A stretch of DNA of 64,000 nucleotides from Phytoactinopolyspora mesophila. Its GTDB lineage: Bacteria; Actinomycetota; Actinomycetes; Jiangellales; Jiangellaceae. The notes under the pieces are model-generated. The model had not been told where the DNA came from. It did no database searches and saw only the letters and a program-made list of their open reading frames with translations. The stretch spans positions 366,478 to 430,477 of the forward strand of contig NZ_WLZY01000006.1 of the NCBI RefSeq assembly GCF_010122465.1. Direction: 5' to 3'. Below are positions 28,398-36,848 of this stretch, piece after piece. Made by a program: the position numbers and the translations under genes. The number at the start of each line of letters is the position of its first letter. Within the stretch, counting starts at the first letter, position 1.

Positions 28398-30503
28398 ATG
28401 GATCTCAAAGACGAGGCCGAGGCCCTTCTGCGGCGGCTGGTCGGTAACCCCGCCGCGGCGTTCCGCGACGGCCAGTGGGAGGCCGTCCGCGATCTCGTGG
28501 ATCATCAGCGTCGTGTGCTTGTCGTGCAGCGCACCGGCTGGGGCAAGTCTGCCGTGTACTTCGTCGCTACCGGCCTGCTGCGGGCTCGTGGACGCGGCCC
28601 GACGGTGATCGTATCGCCGCTGCTCGCGCTGATGCGAGACCAGATAGCTGCTGCTGAGAAGGCTGGCGTCCGAGCGGTCACCATCAACTCCGCGAACGCC
28701 GATCAATGGGGCGAAGTCGCCCAACAGCTTGCCGACGACGCCGTGGACGTTCTACTGGTCAGTCCGGAACGGCTGAACAATCCGCGGTTCCGGGAGGAGC
28801 AGCTCCCGGCGCTGGCCAGCGGCGCCGGGCTGGTCGTCGTCGACGAGGCCCATTGCGTGTCGGACTGGGGACACGATTTCCGGCCGGACTACCGGCGCAT
28901 CCGCGACCTCCTGGATTCTCTGCCGGGCGGTACACCGGTACTGGCCACCACAGCGACGGCCAACGCTCGAGTGGTCACCGACGTCGCCGAGCAGCTCGGT
29001 AGTGGCGGGGCAGAGGTGCGGACTGTTCGCGGTTCGCTGGCTCGCGACAGCTTGCGGTTGGGAGTGCTCACGCTGCCGTCGTCCGACGAGCGCCTGGGCT
29101 GGCTTCTGGCCCACCTGAATGAGCTGCCGGGCAGCGGGATCATCTACGCGCTCACCGTCTCAGCCGCCGAAGACACCGCGGCGTTGCTGCACGATGCCGG
29201 ACATCGGGTCCTGGCCTACACCGGCCGGACCGACCCCGCGGACCGGATCGATGCCGAGCGGGCGCTGTTGCACAACGAGGTCAAGGCGCTGGTCGCCACC
29301 AGCGCGCTCGGTATGGGCTTCGACAAGCCGGACCTCGGTTTTGTCGTGCACCTGGGCGCGCCCCCATCGCCGGTGGCGTACTACCAGCAGGTGGGCCGGG
29401 CAGGCCGGGCCACCGAGCGGGCCGACGTGCTGCTGCTCCCGGGCGCGCAGGACAAGGACATCTGGCACTACTTCGCGACGGTCTCGATGCCGCAGCCCGA
29501 ACAGGCCGAAGCGGTGATCTCGGCCCTGACCGATGCCGGCCAGCCCATGTCCACGGCGGCCCTGGAGACCGTTGCCGACGTCCGGCGGACCCGCCTGGAA
29601 CTGTTGCTGAAGGTGCTCGACGTAGACGGCGCGGTACGCCGGGTCCGTGGTGGCTGGGAGGCTACCGGCCGGCCTTGGGTCTATGACGCCGAGCGCTACG
29701 CGCGGGTGGCGGCAACGCGCACCGACGAGGCCCAGATGATGCTGACCTATCAGCGTGGTGATCGATGCCGCATGGCGTTCCTGCAGGAGGTGCTCGACGA
29801 CCCAGCTGCTGCCGAGTGCGGGCGCTGCGATGTCTGTGCAGGCGCCTGGTACTCGGGGACAGTCCCCGATGACGCCCGGGCGAGCGCGCGCAACACCCTT
29901 GACCGGGCGGGGATTGCCGTCGAACCACGTGCTCAATGGCCGTCGGGAATGGGCCGGCTCGGCGTCGAGGTTCGCGGCAAAATCCCCGACACCGAACGGG
30001 TGGAGCCAGGCAGGGCGGTCGCACGCCTCACCGATCTCGGGTGGGGGCAGCGTCTGCGAGAGGTATTGGGCGAACCTGACGCGCCGGCCGGCGACGCTCT
30101 ACTCACGGCATGTGTGGACGTTCTGCGCGATTGGGACTGGGAACACCGCCCGCACGCAGTGGCCTGGATGCCGTCATACTCTCGGCCGAAACTGATTCAG
30201 TCGGTGGCGCAGCATCTCGCCGGGATCGGCCGGCTGAGAGAACTTGGGCCGCTGGAGTCTCTCCCGGGACCGCCGCCGGGTGAGCCGGGTGGCAACAGCG
30301 CCTTCAGGCTGGCCGGAGTATGGGGGAGGTGGCAAGCTGGGGAGTCGATGCGCGCTTCACTCGCCGAGCTTGGCAGCGACCCTGTCGTGTTACTCGTCGA
30401 CGACCTGATCGACTCCCGTTGGACCATCACCGTTGCCGGTCAGACCCTGCGTCAAGCCGGAGCCGGTCAGGTGCTGCCGTTTGCCCTGGCCGTCGCCGCG
30501 TGA
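28398..30503 (+). CDS. RecQ family DNA helicase with C-terminal phosphoribosyltransferase-like domain
   Basis: A 701-residue protein. The helicase core has FRDGQWEAVRDLV, Walker A VQRTGWGKSAVYF, motif Ia SPLLALMRDQ, DEAHC in VVVDEAHCVSDWGHDFRPDYR, TATA motif III, motif IV-VI with ATSALGMGFDKPDLGFVVHLGAPPSPVAYYQQVGRAGR. A Cys cluster (CRMAFLQEVLDD...CGRCDVCAG) forms the RecQ zinc site. The last 90 residues carry PVVLLVDDLIDSRWTITVAGQTLRQAGAGQVLPFALA, which fits the PRPP-binding loop of ComF-type phosphoribosyltransferases. It would unwind recombination intermediates; the C-terminal role is unknown. It overlaps the convergent ACT gene by 114 nt. Confidence 0.92.
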   Translation: MDLKDEAEALLRRLVGNPAAAFRDGQWEAVRDLVDHQRRVLVVQRTGWGKSAVYFVATGLLRARGRGPTVIVSPLLALMRDQIAAAEKAGVRAVTINSANADQWGEVAQQLADDAVDVLLVSPERLNNPRFREEQLPALASGAGLVVVDEAHCVSDWGHDFRPDYRRIRDLLDSLPGGTPVLATTATANARVVTDVAEQLGSGGAEVRTVRGSLARDSLRLGVLTLPSSDERLGWLLAHLNELPGSGIIYALTVSAAEDTAALLHDAGHRVLAYTGRTDPADRIDAERALLHNEVKALVATSALGMGFDKPDLGFVVHLGAPPSPVAYYQQVGRAGRATERADVLLLPGAQDKDIWHYFATVSMPQPEQAEAVISALTDAGQPMSTAALETVADVRRTRLELLLKVLDVDGAVRRVRGGWEATGRPWVYDAERYARVAATRTDEAQMMLTYQRGDRCRMAFLQEVLDDPAAAECGRCDVCAGAWYSGTVPDDARASARNTLDRAGIAVEPRAQWPSGMGRLGVEVRGKIPDTERVEPGRAVARLTDLGWGQRLREVLGEPDAPAGDALLTACVDVLRDWDWEHRPHAVAWMPSYSRPKLIQSVAQHLAGIGRLRELGPLESLPGPPPGEPGGNSAFRLAGVWGRWQAGESMRASLAELGSDPVVLLVDDLIDSRWTITVAGQTLRQAGAGQVLPFALAVAA

Positions 30504-31154
30504 GTCATCCTGGCCGATCACCCCGGCCAGGGCCGTGAGGTGGGTCAGGCGCGCCAGTTCGGAGGCGAGGATCTCCGGGCCCCCGTCGCGCCCGAGCACA
30601 ATGGCCCGCACAGGCGAGTCGACGGGAGTGCCAACAGCCACGACATCCTGCCACGACTCCGGCGCCCAATCACCATCGGTGGAGATCCGCACGGGTGCTG
30701 GCATGGGAAGCCATGGCACAGTCAAGCCCGCGGCTTGAGGGGCTCCGGATGCTGAACGCTCCACCACCAGCCGTCCCTCTTCGAGCTTGACCAGCAGGGC
30801 CCAGCCGGATCGAAAGACGCCGGGTATCAAATCCACCAGGATCTCCGCGGCCCGGCTGGGCTCGGAGGTCATCGCCTCGACGGCTTCGAGATCACGGTGC
30901 AGGTGACCACCCGGGCTGTAGTGGCCGATGAATTCCACCTCGACGCCGTCGACCAAGCCGCAGGCGCTGACCAGGGAGTCCGGCAGCCTGCCCGGAGGAA
31001 GATCCACCAGGAAATCGTCCACGGCGCGACCGTCACCGCGGTGCTCCACTACATCGATGCCGACGATGTCCCCACCGGCGTCGCCGATGGCAGACGCGAT
31101 AGCCCCGAGTGTGCCGGGCTCGTCGGGGAGCAGCACGCGCAGCAGATAGGACAC
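30390..31154 (-). CDS. ACT-domain protein (Rv3013 type)
   Basis: A 254-residue protein. Residues 1-75 form an ACT domain, YLLRVLLPDEPGTLGAIASAIGDAGGDIVGIDVVEHR, a fold that binds amino acids. The remainder (SRAAEILVDLIPGVFRSGWALLV...) is conserved only in actinobacterial relatives, and the last 40 residues are polar and low complexity (DGQGKRQHLTGSGLTQGL). A homologue sits between ligA and gatC in Mycobacterium (Rv3013), so this supports the gene-order match. The last 114 nt are antisense to the recQ gene. GTG start at 31154. Function unknown; amino-acid sensing is inference. Confidence 0.85.
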   Translation of the reverse strand: MSYLLRVLLPDEPGTLGAIASAIGDAGGDIVGIDVVEHRGDGRAVDDFLVDLPPGRLPDSLVSACGLVDGVEVEFIGHYSPGGHLHRDLEAVEAMTSEPSRAAEILVDLIPGVFRSGWALLVKLEEGRLVVERSASGAPQAAGLTVPWLPMPAPVRISTDGDWAPESWQDVVAVGTPVDSPVRAIVLGRDGGPEILASELARLTHLTALAGVIGQDDSRGDGQGKRQHLTGSGLTQGLTGNGDGPTGVDQVVDE

Positions 31155-31353
31155 CAGAACAATCCTGTCACTCGATGATGAAGGCTATGTTTCTGCCCGG
31201 CTTTGGCCTGGGCGGTTCGTCAAGGGCGGGTCGCCAGGCGCCAGGCGCCAAGAAGAATGTACCGGCCGGCACCCGCACTCGGGTGGAGTTTTCGATCAGA
31301 GAACCCGGTCGGTCCGGCCGCTGACGCGGCAAGGGCGCGGTGATCGTCCGGCG

Positions 31354-32001
31354 TCAGTGACCGGCCTTGAGCCAGGCCAGGACCGCCAGCACTCTGCGGT
31401 GCCCGTCGTCGGAAGGATGCAGGTCCAGCTTGGTGAGGATGGAGGAGATGTGTTTCTCCACGGCACCCTCGGTAACGACCATCGCTCGGGCGATGGCGGA
31501 GTTGGTCCGGCCCTCGGCCATCAGACCCAGCACGTCGCGTTCGCGCGGAGTGAGTTGCTCCAGCGGGTCGCGCCGTCGCTGGGCGAAAAGCTGAGCCACC
31601 ACTTCCGGGTCGAGCACCGTGCCGCCCGAGGCGACGCGCTCCAGAGCATCGGACAGCTCGTTGAGGTTCGAGACGCGGTCCTTGAGGAGGTATCCCACCC
31701 CGCCGGCACCGTCGGCCAGGAGGTCGGAGGCGTAGGACTCCTCGACATACTGGGACAAGACGAGCACGCCGGTCCCGGGTACCTGTTTGCGGGCCTCGAT
31801 GGCCGCCCGCAGGCCTTCATCGGTGTAGCTCGGCGGCATCCGGACGTCGACGATCGCGAGGTCAGGTTTGTGCTCGAGTACCGCTCGCACCAGTTCGGTG
31901 CCGTCGCCGACTCCTTCGACGACGTCCGCTCCGGCCTCCCCGAGCAGGCGCACCAAACCCTCACGGAGCAGCAACGAGTCTTCGGCCAGCACTATTCGCA
32001 C
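31354..32001 (-). CDS. NarL/FixJ-type response regulator
   Basis: A 215-residue response regulator. The receiver has RIVLAEDSLLLREGLVRLL with the acidic pair, the phospho-acceptor Asp in DLAIVDVRMPP, Thr/Ser in VLVLSQYVEESY and Lys in GVGYLLKDRV. The LuxR HTH is LTPRERDVLGLMAEGRTNSAIARAMVVTEGAVEKHISSILTKLDL. I start at GTG 32001; the frame continues upstream through the 99-bp repeat, which is not gene-like. The kinase partner is most likely 33476-34849, from which it is separated by the nuclease cassette. Confidence 0.93.
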   Translation of the reverse strand: MRIVLAEDSLLLREGLVRLLGEAGADVVEGVGDGTELVRAVLEHKPDLAIVDVRMPPSYTDEGLRAAIEARKQVPGTGVLVLSQYVEESYASDLLADGAGGVGYLLKDRVSNLNELSDALERVASGGTVLDPEVVAQLFAQRRRDPLEQLTPRERDVLGLMAEGRTNSAIARAMVVTEGAVEKHISSILTKLDLHPSDDGHRRVLAVLAWLKAGH

Positions 32002-32026
32002 AGGGCAAGCTTGCCACTCTCTGCCC

Positions 32027-32125
32027 ACTTCAATACCGCCAGGTCGTGTCCAGGCCCGAAAACCGGGTATGACCCAACCTGGCGGTATTGAAGTCGGCCT
32101 CAACGGCACCTGGCGGTATTGAAGT
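32027..32125. repeat. Element module, copy at the 3' side of nuclease gene A
   Basis: This 99-bp module has three 18-bp arms: ACTTCAATACCGCCAGGT at 32027-32044, its exact complement ACCTGGCGGTATTGAAGT at 32077-32094 after a 32-nt spacer, and a second direct copy of the complement at 32108-32125. A hairpin with 18-bp arms is possible. Arms and spacing equal those of 33360-33458, and the spacers match at about 24 of 32 positions. It begins 26 nt upstream of the response-regulator start and ends 10 nt after the nuclease stop. Confidence 0.9.
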
Positions 32126-32135
32126 CGGCATGACA

Positions 32136-33215
32136 TCAGCGGCCATCCCGCCACCAGTCCGGTGGGAGGATGATCGAAGTGGGATGCGGCGACGGCCAGT
32201 CGGCCGGCCCGGGATCTACCGGGCCGACGCCGGGGACGTGCTTCCACCAGCGAATGGGCACGGAGCGGGGCGGATTGTCGCGCAACAGCCGACCGAATCT
32301 GCGGATCATCTCGTCTCGGCGAAAGGCTGCCATCCCGAAGTCGTAACGCACGATGTCGAGGCCGAGGCGTCGCAGCCGCCATTCCCGTTCTTTCTCCTTG
32401 GCGACAATCGCCGCCGCATCCGGGCGGTTATTGTACTTCCCTGCGCCGTCCGCTTCGTGCGCGGCGAAGTGGTACGGCCACAGCCCGTCGAGGCGGAACT
32501 CGGGCTCGTCGGCTCCTACCCAGGCATTGGAGACCGGCATAGGCAAACCACCGGCGATGACGCCGAACCGGCCGAGAGTCTCGATCGGGCTTTCCGACAG
32601 CGGGTCAGCGTTCTGGGCCACCCATCGGGCACGGGTGACGCCGGGCCACCGAGACATGAAGCGGGTGGCGTCGCCGATGTCGAGCCCTTGCCGGACGACT
32701 GCGTCTGCGACCACCAGCGCAGCTGGTATGTCGGTGGTCAGGGCGATGGTGGCGGCTGCCCATTCCTGGCTGACCAGCCGTACCCGCCTCGTCTGGGAGT
32801 GGTGTTCCGGCGGCACGCGGTGCGTCAGGATACGCCCGTAGGCACTTTGCTTCGGCCCTCTGCCGCGGCGTTTGGGGCGTACGACCACGGGGCGCTCGGG
32901 TGGGCGGCCGAGCGTCGGCAGCTGCCACACCGTGACCGCCGACCAGCCGGTAAGCAGGGCGTCCACATTGCTGGAGATGGCGAAGGCACGAGCTGACAGC
33001 TCGTGCAACTGCCAGCCTTCCGACCTCGCCACCGCTGCCGCCGACGCATAGACGCCGTCGGCCATCCGGACGAGCAAGCCCGCGCGCTCGAGCTCTGCCA
33101 GCCGCTGCGGGCGGACACCGACGTTGCGGGCCAGCCCCACATCGATCAAGCCCTCGCACTGGCGGAGAAGCGTTCTGATGTTGGACGGCAGTTGTGTCAG
33201 TCGGCGGCCGCTCAT
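32136..33215 (-). CDS. AbiEi-like winged helix plus DUF559/Vsr-like nuclease, cassette A
   Basis: A 359-residue protein. Residues 1-60 form an AbiEi-type winged helix (LIDVGLARNVGVRPQRLAELERAGLLVRMADGVYAS). A middle section holds WQLHELSARAFAISSNVDALLTGWSAVTVWQLP. The C-terminal part has a PD-(D/E)xK nuclease pattern like DUF559: Glu212 in SPIETLGRF, Asp243 in EFRLDGLWP, Glu254-x-Asp256-Gly with Lys260 in AHEADGAGKYNN, then EKEREWRLRRLGLDIVRYDF. The last 40 residues (RWWKHVPGVGPV... ending PPDWWRDGR) are conserved with gene B. Seven of ten residues match gene B by eye. The gene is flanked by identical 99-bp modules and lies between a kinase and regulator gene. A DNA-cutting protein is inferred; no toxin partner is visible. 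Confidence 0.82.
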   Translation of the reverse strand: MSGRRLTQLPSNIRTLLRQCEGLIDVGLARNVGVRPQRLAELERAGLLVRMADGVYASAAAVARSEGWQLHELSARAFAISSNVDALLTGWSAVTVWQLPTLGRPPERPVVVRPKRRGRGPKQSAYGRILTHRVPPEHHSQTRRVRLVSQEWAAATIALTTDIPAALVVADAVVRQGLDIGDATRFMSRWPGVTRARWVAQNADPLSESPIETLGRFGVIAGGLPMPVSNAWVGADEPEFRLDGLWPYHFAAHEADGAGKYNNRPDAAAIVAKEKEREWRLRRLGLDIVRYDFGMAAFRRDEMIRRFGRLLRDNPPRSVPIRWWKHVPGVGPVDPGPADWPSPHPTSIILPPDWWRDGR

Positions 33216-33268
33216 GGCGATCTACGATGACCGACGACGGACCGGGTTGCGCCCCGTCGTCGGCGAAT

Positions 33269-33311
33269 TGTGGACAACCAGGCCCGTCGAGCAGCGCTCG
33301 CCTGTGGAAAA
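33269..33311 (-). promoter_or_regulatory. Pair of TCCACA motifs upstream of nuclease gene A
   Basis: On the minus strand TTGTCCACA (33269-33277) and TTTTCCACA (33303-33311) lie 34 nt apart, the nearer one 54 nt before the start codon. TTGTCCACA equals the DnaA-box form reported for Streptomyces. Gene B has the corresponding pair at 63178-63219 with near-equal distances (53 and 33 nt), although the bases around differ. Confidence 0.55.
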
Positions 33312-33359
33312 CGCGCATCTTTCGTTCGCGCGGAACCAAGCCAAGCAACGCCACGCTCG

Positions 33360-33458
33360 ACTTCAATACCGCCAGGTCGCGTTCAGGCCTGATAACAGGA
33401 GATGACGCAACCTGGCGGTATTGAAGTCGGTGTCAATGGCACCTGGCGGTATTGAAGT
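33360..33458. repeat. Element module, copy at the 5' side of nuclease gene A
   Basis: Same three-arm plan as 32027-32125: arm at 33360-33377, complement at 33410-33427 after 32 nt, second direct copy at 33441-33458. All three 18-bp arms are identical to those of the other module and it lies in the same orientation. It starts 145 nt upstream of the nuclease start codon and ends 17 nt from the histidine kinase stop. Confidence 0.9.
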
Positions 33459-33475
33459 CGAGCGCTAGCGCAGGG

Positions 33476-34849
33476 TCATCTGACCGGGATGTCCGCGTTG
33501 ACAACAGTGCCGGCGGAGTAGGGACTGTCGAGGGACAGCTCACCATCGACACCCGCGAGCCGGTCGGCGAGCCCGGCCAGCCCGTGCCCCTTGCCGATAT
33601 GCGCGCCGCCGCGACCGTTGTCGGCGACCCGGATACACAGCAGGTCCCCAGCGGTGAAGACCGATACTTCGCAGCTGGTCGCGCCGCTGTGTTTGGCGAC
33701 GTTGGTCAGCGACTCGGTGACGACGAAATACGCTGCGTTCTCGACGGCTGTCGGGAGCCGTTCGTCGGCGTCTAACTGGATGTCGAGGGTCGTCGGAACC
33801 GGGCAGCGGGCAGCCGCCGCGGCGAGCGCGGCCGCGAGTCCCCGGTCGGTCAGGATCGGCGGTGCGATCCCGCGGGACAACGCTCGCAGCTCGGCAAGGG
33901 CTTCCTGGGTCTGCTGAAGCGCGCCTTTGACGAGCGGTGCCGCGGCTTCGGGGTCGTCGTCGAGCCGGCGCTGGGCCGATTGAAGGTCCATGGTCAACCG
34001 CACCAGCCGTTGCTGGGGGCCGTCGTGGATGTCGCGCTCGACCTTGCGCAGTGTGTCCGCCTCGGCCTGGACGACGGCCTGCCTGCTCCGGGTGAGTTCG
34101 TCGGCGCGTGCCCGCAAGGCGGCGTTCTCGTTGGTCAGGATGGTCCAGGCGAGGGCCGACTCGATGGCGGCGAGGCCGCGCACAATGTAGGGCAGGGTTA
34201 TGGCGAATACGACGCCGATGACGGTGTTGACGGTCACGTCGGCGGCGAACGAGTCCCAGCCCAGCACAAGGTCGGCCAGTCCGCGCTGCTCGTCATCGTC
34301 GTGCGGCAGCGACCAAGCCCACAGTGGGTAGGTGATCATCAACGACGCGGCGGTCCACGCGATGGTGAAAGACCAGGTGAACACCCGGACCGGAAGGATG
34401 ATGATGCCGTGGAAGAAGTCCCGCCACAGTTGCGGATCGCGCAAGTAGCCGAGAATGCGTGAGAAACCCGACTCCTCCGGGTGCCGGTAGTAAGCGGGTC
34501 CGACCCTCCTGCCCTCGAGCAGACTGACGCGGCTTCGCTCCGCCGCCGCGAATCCACGGGCGGTCATCAAGGTGACCAGTAAGACCACGAGACCGACCAG
34601 GGCGAGCGGGATCAGCCCGACGCCGAGCCAGAAGCCGGTGACCATGAGGGTGAAGGACGCGATGGCGATCGGCAGACCGGGCAGCAGGTACAGCAGGTCG
34701 CTGCCTGCCTGGCGCCAGCCGGCCCGTGGCCGCGGCGGGCGAGACGCCCGATCGGGTCCGTGCGAGGCCTGGGGGGTGGCACCTGGGGTGCCAGGGGAGT
34801 AACCGTAGCCGGCTCCTGCGGGGTCTGTGGACCCATACATCGTGTTCAC
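33476..34849 (-). CDS. Membrane histidine kinase of the NarL/DesK class
   Basis: A 457-residue sensor kinase. After a Pro/Gly-rich N-terminus, it has about five hydrophobic segments between residues 48 and 230, including a sensor-like domain (GFSRILGYLRDPQLWRDFFHGIIILPVRVFTW). The HisKA_3 phospho-acceptor is VERDIHDGPQQRLVRLTMDLQ (His in E-R-D-I-H-D-G). The ATPase domain shows ENAAYFVVTESLTNVAKHSGAT (N box), VADNGRGG (G1) and GHGLAGLADRLAG (G2). Its GTG start has GTAGGAG upstream and overlaps the stop of the acyltransferase gene. Signal unknown. Confidence 0.92.
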   Translation of the reverse strand: MNTMYGSTDPAGAGYGYSPGTPGATPQASHGPDRASRPPRPRAGWRQAGSDLLYLLPGLPIAIASFTLMVTGFWLGVGLIPLALVGLVVLLVTLMTARGFAAAERSRVSLLEGRRVGPAYYRHPEESGFSRILGYLRDPQLWRDFFHGIIILPVRVFTWSFTIAWTAASLMITYPLWAWSLPHDDDEQRGLADLVLGWDSFAADVTVNTVIGVVFAITLPYIVRGLAAIESALAWTILTNENAALRARADELTRSRQAVVQAEADTLRKVERDIHDGPQQRLVRLTMDLQSAQRRLDDDPEAAAPLVKGALQQTQEALAELRALSRGIAPPILTDRGLAAALAAAAARCPVPTTLDIQLDADERLPTAVENAAYFVVTESLTNVAKHSGATSCEVSVFTAGDLLCIRVADNGRGGAHIGKGHGLAGLADRLAGVDGELSLDSPYSAGTVVNADIPVR

Positions 34850-36369
34850 ACTCCTACCTTCTCGCGTTCCGGCTGGCCTTGCGAGCCGGTCAACTGGTGA
34901 ATAGTTGGTGGGGCTACCCCCACTCCGGGCCCGACGCGGGCTGGGGCCGCGACTGGGCGAGGGCGTGGAACCGCAGGCCGTGCGGTAGGCCGCGATTTCC
35001 GGTTGATCAAGAGCAGACCGACCCCGGTGACGACGCCCAGGCTCGCGCCTACCGGTCCGAGCGGGTGCGTAGCGAGTGCTGGGGAGAATCCGTTCACCGC
35101 GAACATCAGTAAGCCCAGTCCTATGAGTACGGTCGCGACGCCGACCGGCCAGCTGTGCCGGGGCGGTACCGTTCGCACCGAGCGTTCAACGCGAGAACAC
35201 AGCCGGACGAATACGGCCAACACGAATGACAGGCTCACCAGCCATAGCGGCATGACCTGCCGCCATTCGGCGCTCAACAGCGCGGGCGTCGCCCATCCGA
35301 ATCCGACGACGCTGACGCCGCCGACGACGATCAGCGCGGGCATGTGCCAGACGTAGATGGTCATCAGGCGGGCGGAGAGCCAATCGATCCCACGAGCTAC
35401 CGGCGGGTAGGCTGCCCACCTCTCGAGCGCCGGCCGTAGGGCCAGGGCCAGACCAAGCTGCAGCGCGGTAACGGTCAGCAGTGCGAATGTAGGCGGGTTC
35501 ATGTTGGACACCGGCTCGCCGGGCATTCCGATCATGCTGCCCGGGTATGGCCCGGCGGCTACCGCGAGCGTGGTTGCGAACAGACCGAGCCCGGCGACGA
35601 CGAGCGCCCTCCAGCCGCTCATCCAGCGCAGCCTTCCCGAGGAGTAGGCGATGCCCAGCTGGTAGCAGGCGATCCAGACGAACGCGACATTGGCGTAGCC
35701 AACGATGCCGGTACCGCCGGCGAACCCGAAGCGGACGACGTCGACCAGTAGCGCACCAACGGCCAACAGCACGATCTCAGCTCCGCGGAGCCTCTGGTGC
35801 AGCTGTAACAGCGTGGGTGTCAAGGCGGTGATCAGCACATAGAGCGCCAGGAACCACAGCAGACGGCCGGCCAGCGCGGAGCCGGTCTCCACTGGATCCG
35901 CGGGTACACCGAGTGCCAGCAGCAGATGCGGAAGTGGCAGCCAGAGCGCTATCAGCGGCACGACGGGAGCCACAAGTCGTAGCAGCCGTCCGTCCAGCCA
36001 GCCATGGCAGAGGCCGATCGGTCGCGAGCGCGACCCGAAACCGGGCCGGCGGATCAGGCTGTAGGCGGCTGCCGCACCGCCGGCGAAGAACACCAGCGGC
36101 ATCACCTGGCTCAGCCATGTGACGGCCCACGCTCCTGGAGTGGCCAGCGCGTTGCCCGTAGTGAGCACCCCGTCGTCGTAGGCGATAGCCGGCATCAGCC
36201 AATGCTGGGCGACCACGAGCACGATCGCGGTCACCCGCAAGACATCGACGAACGGGTCACGACGCCGGTCCGGTCCGGGCGACGGGCGGCCTGTGCCGGG
36301 ACTCGGATGGCTGGCTTCCAGTGGTTTGAGCATGGATCCAAGCCTTGTGAACTGCGGCGTCATGCACAT
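34846..36369 (-). CDS. Acyltransferase 3 family membrane protein
   Basis: A 507-residue membrane protein of the acyltransferase-3 family, which moves acyl groups onto extracellular sugars or lipids. The N-terminal hallmark is DPFVDVLRVTAIVLVVAQHWLM with the catalytic His; ten to eleven hydrophobic segments follow. The C-terminal 60 residues are Pro/Arg-rich and probably cytoplasmic. It is the first gene of the transcript that continues into the kinase through a GTGA overlap, so the two-component system may respond to, or control, its activity. Start candidates ATG 36369, 36363 and 36333 cannot be distinguished. Confidence 0.85.
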   Translation of the reverse strand: MCMTPQFTRLGSMLKPLEASHPSPGTGRPSPGPDRRRDPFVDVLRVTAIVLVVAQHWLMPAIAYDDGVLTTGNALATPGAWAVTWLSQVMPLVFFAGGAAAAYSLIRRPGFGSRSRPIGLCHGWLDGRLLRLVAPVVPLIALWLPLPHLLLALGVPADPVETGSALAGRLLWFLALYVLITALTPTLLQLHQRLRGAEIVLLAVGALLVDVVRFGFAGGTGIVGYANVAFVWIACYQLGIAYSSGRLRWMSGWRALVVAGLGLFATTLAVAAGPYPGSMIGMPGEPVSNMNPPTFALLTVTALQLGLALALRPALERWAAYPPVARGIDWLSARLMTIYVWHMPALIVVGGVSVVGFGWATPALLSAEWRQVMPLWLVSLSFVLAVFVRLCSRVERSVRTVPPRHSWPVGVATVLIGLGLLMFAVNGFSPALATHPLGPVGASLGVVTGVGLLLINRKSRPTARPAVPRPRPVAAPARVGPGVGVAPPTIHQLTGSQGQPEREKVGV

Positions 36370-36548
36370 CGGTGCCAGCTGGCGTCCTCGAAGTACGGCC
36401 TCCTGGCGGCGCCTGGGTGGGGCTGGCCCTACCTGCCGTAGGATCTAGATGCCAGGGACCGGGCTTCCCGGCTCTGTCAAAGGAGTCCAGCACTGCGATG
36501 CACCTGGGCGCTGAACACCAGGATCTCTTCTAGAGGAGCGCTAGCCGT

Positions 36549-36848
36549 ATGCCCTCGATCAGCCGCGACGAGGTCGCGCATCTTGCGCGCCTGGCTCGCC
36601 TCGATCTTCAGCCCGACGAGCTCGATCACCTCGCCGGCCAGCTCGATCAGATCATCGGCGCGGTGGCGCAGGTGAACGAGGTCGCGGCCGACGACATCCC
36701 GCCCACCTCGCATGCGCTTCCGGTCACCAACGTGTTCCGCGCCGACGAGCCGCGGCCCAGTTTGACCGCTGAGCAGGCGCTGTCCGGCGCACCTGAAGCG
36801 GAGGACGGCCGGTTCCGGGTGCCCCAGATCTTGGGAGAAGAACAGTGA
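36549..36848 (+). CDS. gatC: Glutamyl/aspartyl-tRNA amidotransferase subunit C
   Basis: A 99-residue GatC. It begins [65 protein letters not shown], a full match to the family, with the C-terminal belt that wraps GatA. GAGGAGCGCTAGCCGT precedes ATG 36549. Its stop overlaps gatA in a GTGA. GatCAB converts misacylated Glu-tRNA(Gln) and Asp-tRNA(Asn) to the amide forms. Confidence 0.96.
   Translation: MPSISRDEVAHLARLARLDLQPDELDHLAGQLDQIIGAVAQVNEVAADDIPPTSHALPVTNVFRADEPRPSLTAEQALSGAPEAEDGRFRVPQILGEEQ

Noticed and set aside
32136..33215. Classical AbiE type IV toxin-antitoxin system at nuclease A
   Set aside because: No AbiEii nucleotidyltransferase is adjacent to either AbiEi-like gene; the one at 8014 is 24 kb away and has its own Xre partner.
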